A stretch of 5,915 nt of DNA from NCBI GenBank assembly GCA_016932145.1, contig JAFGDI010000085.1, positions 1 through 5,915 of the forward strand, in the 5' to 3' direction. The notes under the pieces are model-generated. The model worked only from the letters and a program-made list of their open reading frames with translations. It was not told the origin of the DNA and did not search any database. The stretch is from Sedimentisphaerales bacterium (GTDB lineage: Bacteria > Planctomycetota > Phycisphaerae > Sedimentisphaerales > SM23-30). Positions 4,701 to 5,915 of the stretch are shown here, in pieces. Position numbers and translations under genes: made by a program. Position 1 is the first letter of the stretch. The number at the start of each line of letters is the position of its first letter.

Positions 4701-5915
4701 ATGTCAAATAAAACGAAAACCTGGTTATGGTTTTTTTTTGCTTTTGCGATCCTCTTTTTTTGTACTGCCCAGCATGATGTGAGCTGGCAGGATAGTGGCG
4801 AATATCAATGGCGTTGTCTGCAAGGGGATTATACTGAGTCGGTGCCATTATGTCGGTCGCATCCGGCATATTTGCTCATCGGTAATATTCTGTCGCAATG
4901 GCCGGGTTGGTTTCCGTATTCCCTGAATCTGTTCAGCGGCCTGATGGCTGCGGTTCTGCTGGCAAACCTTTCACTACTGGCCGCAGAGCTGAACATCTCT
5001 CGTCGGGCGGCAGTGCCGGTAATCATTACATTGGGGTTATCACACTGCCTCTGGTGGCTGGCGACGATTGCGGAGGTCTATCCCTTCAGTGCCTCTGTCT
5101 TTACCTTGGAATTGTTATTTTTTGTCCGGTTATGCAAGTCGCCATCAGCTAAAAGCCTGTGTCTGCTGGCCTTTGCAAATGGTCTGGGGCTTTCGATCCA
5201 TAATTTTGCCCTTATTGCTTTGCCTGTATATTTTCTGGCATTGGTATATCTGATATCGCGTAAACGCATGTCGAACAAGGCTATTATTCCGGCTCTGGCT
5301 GTCTGGTTGCTGGGTTTATCGCCGCTGTTGACGGTAATATGTATCAAAATATCTGCAACGCCGGGCAATAGCTTTATATACTGGTTGCGTGATATACTGG
5401 TCGGTAACTATGGCGAGCAGGTATTTAATGTATCAGGTAATCAACCGCTGCTCAAGGTTAATCTGGCCCTGGCTGGCTTGAGTTTTCTTAGTCTGCTATT
5501 GCCGCTGGCTCTTATGGGTCTGCGTTTCTGGCTCAAAGAAAATGTCAGAGGCGTACTTCTGAAATATTCCCTGATTGCGATCCTGATAATGCATTTTGGC
5601 TTTTTTGTTCGCTATACAGTTCCAGATCAGTTTACCTTTATCATACCGACAATGATTATGTTGAGTTTGTTTGCTATGGCAGCATTGGAGAAGATATCAG
5701 AAAGCAGAAAAGTAGTAGTAGTTATCGTACTGGTTTTTGCTCTCATGCAGCCGATATGGTATGCCACAGCTAGTTTTGTGCTTGGCAGCAGTAAGATGGT
5801 CAAACGCGAGTATGCTTCGGCTGACCGCGATGAGGCTCGCTATTGGGTTGTCCCCTGGAAGCATAATGAGCGTTCGGCGGAAAACTGGGCTGGCCAGGTT
5901 GTGGAAATATTGCAG
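4701..5915 (+). CDS. DUF2723-type GT-C membrane glycosyltransferase, 3' end outside the window
   Basis: The frame is open from ATG 4701 to the window edge: 405 codons with no stop, so the gene is truncated by the window and not broken. The protein is strongly hydrophobic with about ten membrane segments, the first at residues 8-23. The first external loop holds QDSGEY (30-35), with the acidic pair D31/E34 expected of DUF2723 and other GT-C enzymes, followed by HPAY (54-57). Other family-like signatures are WWLATIAEVYPF (118-129), GLGLSIHNFALIALP (161-175) and VPDQFTFIIP (307-316). DUF2723 proteins are thought to be lipid-linked sugar transferases related to protein O-mannosyltransferases (the family includes human TMEM260); the substrate here is unknown. 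The start is not firm: no Shine-Dalgarno lies close to ATG 4701, whereas TTG 4695, in frame and adding two residues, has AAAGG 9 nt upstream. Isoleucine codons differ from the genes upstream: no ATA among the first nine. Confidence 0.85.
   Translation, partial: MSNKTKTWLWFFFAFAILFFCTAQHDVSWQDSGEYQWRCLQGDYTESVPLCRSHPAYLLIGNILSQWPGWFPYSLNLFSGLMAAVLLANLSLLAAELNISRRAAVPVIITLGLSHCLWWLATIAEVYPFSASVFTLELLFFVRLCKSPSAKSLCLLAFANGLGLSIHNFALIALPVYFLALVYLISRKRMSNKAIIPALAVWLLGLSPLLTVICIKISATPGNSFIYWLRDILVGNYGEQVFNVSGNQPLLKVNLALAGLSFLSLLLPLALMGLRFWLKENVRGVLLKYSLIAILIMHFGFFVRYTVPDQFTFIIPTMIMLSLFAMAALEKISESRKVVVVIVLVFALMQPIWYATASFVLGSSKMVKREYASADRDEARYWVVPWKHNERSAENWAGQVVEILQ

Noticed and set aside
4676..4711. 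11-codon ORF (MRKVSVIAYVK) overlapping the last gene's start as a leader peptide
   Set aside because: No clear ribosome binding site and nothing in its codons suggests attenuation; overlap is compatible with chance.
4829..5368. Short open frames on both strands inside the last gene
   Set aside because: All lie within the uninterrupted 405-codon DUF2723 frame, which has family motifs and membrane segments.

Overview
The window reads as bacterial chromosome with a flagellar segment, a housekeeping operon and the start of a membrane glycosyltransferase gene. All recognisable genes lie on the + strand. The combination of a divergent flagellin, a ribH-nusB-ftsY run and a large DUF2723 membrane protein, with moderate base composition and heavy use of the ATA isoleucine codon, would fit a planctomycete of the Phycisphaerae/Sedimentisphaerales kind. 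That placement is an inference from gene content, not a measurement.

Layout. Positions 1-147 hold the end of a possible upstream reading frame and a sigma-70-like promoter. Positions 148-402 encode an 84-residue protein with an FlgM-like 'VELSPEGQ' motif but without the sigma-28-binding half of FlgM. Positions 403-722 are non-coding and hold a GU-rich hairpin, a 15-bp palindrome and a strong intrinsic-terminator-like hairpin (620-648 plus T-rich tract). Flagellin follows at 723-2114, behind a clear GAGGAGG ribosome binding site. Positions 2115-2472 are non-coding but highly structured. They contain a possible flagellin terminator, a long rod-like imperfect inverted repeat (2180-2298) ending in TTTT, an extended -10 promoter (TGATATAAT, 2354-2362), and a leader of about 105 nt whose hairpins compete for the ribH ribosome binding site.

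ribH (lumazine synthase, 2473-2946), nusB (2950-3417) and ftsY (3522-4448) probably form one transcription unit: ribH and nusB are 3 nt apart, and no convincing terminator separates nusB from ftsY. They serve riboflavin synthesis, rRNA antitermination and SRP-dependent membrane targeting. After a 252-nt gap with several AT-rich hairpins, a DUF2723-type polytopic protein (405 codons visible) starts at 4701 and runs off the window without a stop codon.

The most unusual material is non-coding: the 2180-2298 rod-like hairpin, the ribH leader with mutually exclusive pairings to its Shine-Dalgarno sequence, and the hairpin just upstream of flagellin. No mobile element, CRISPR array, tRNA or rRNA was seen.
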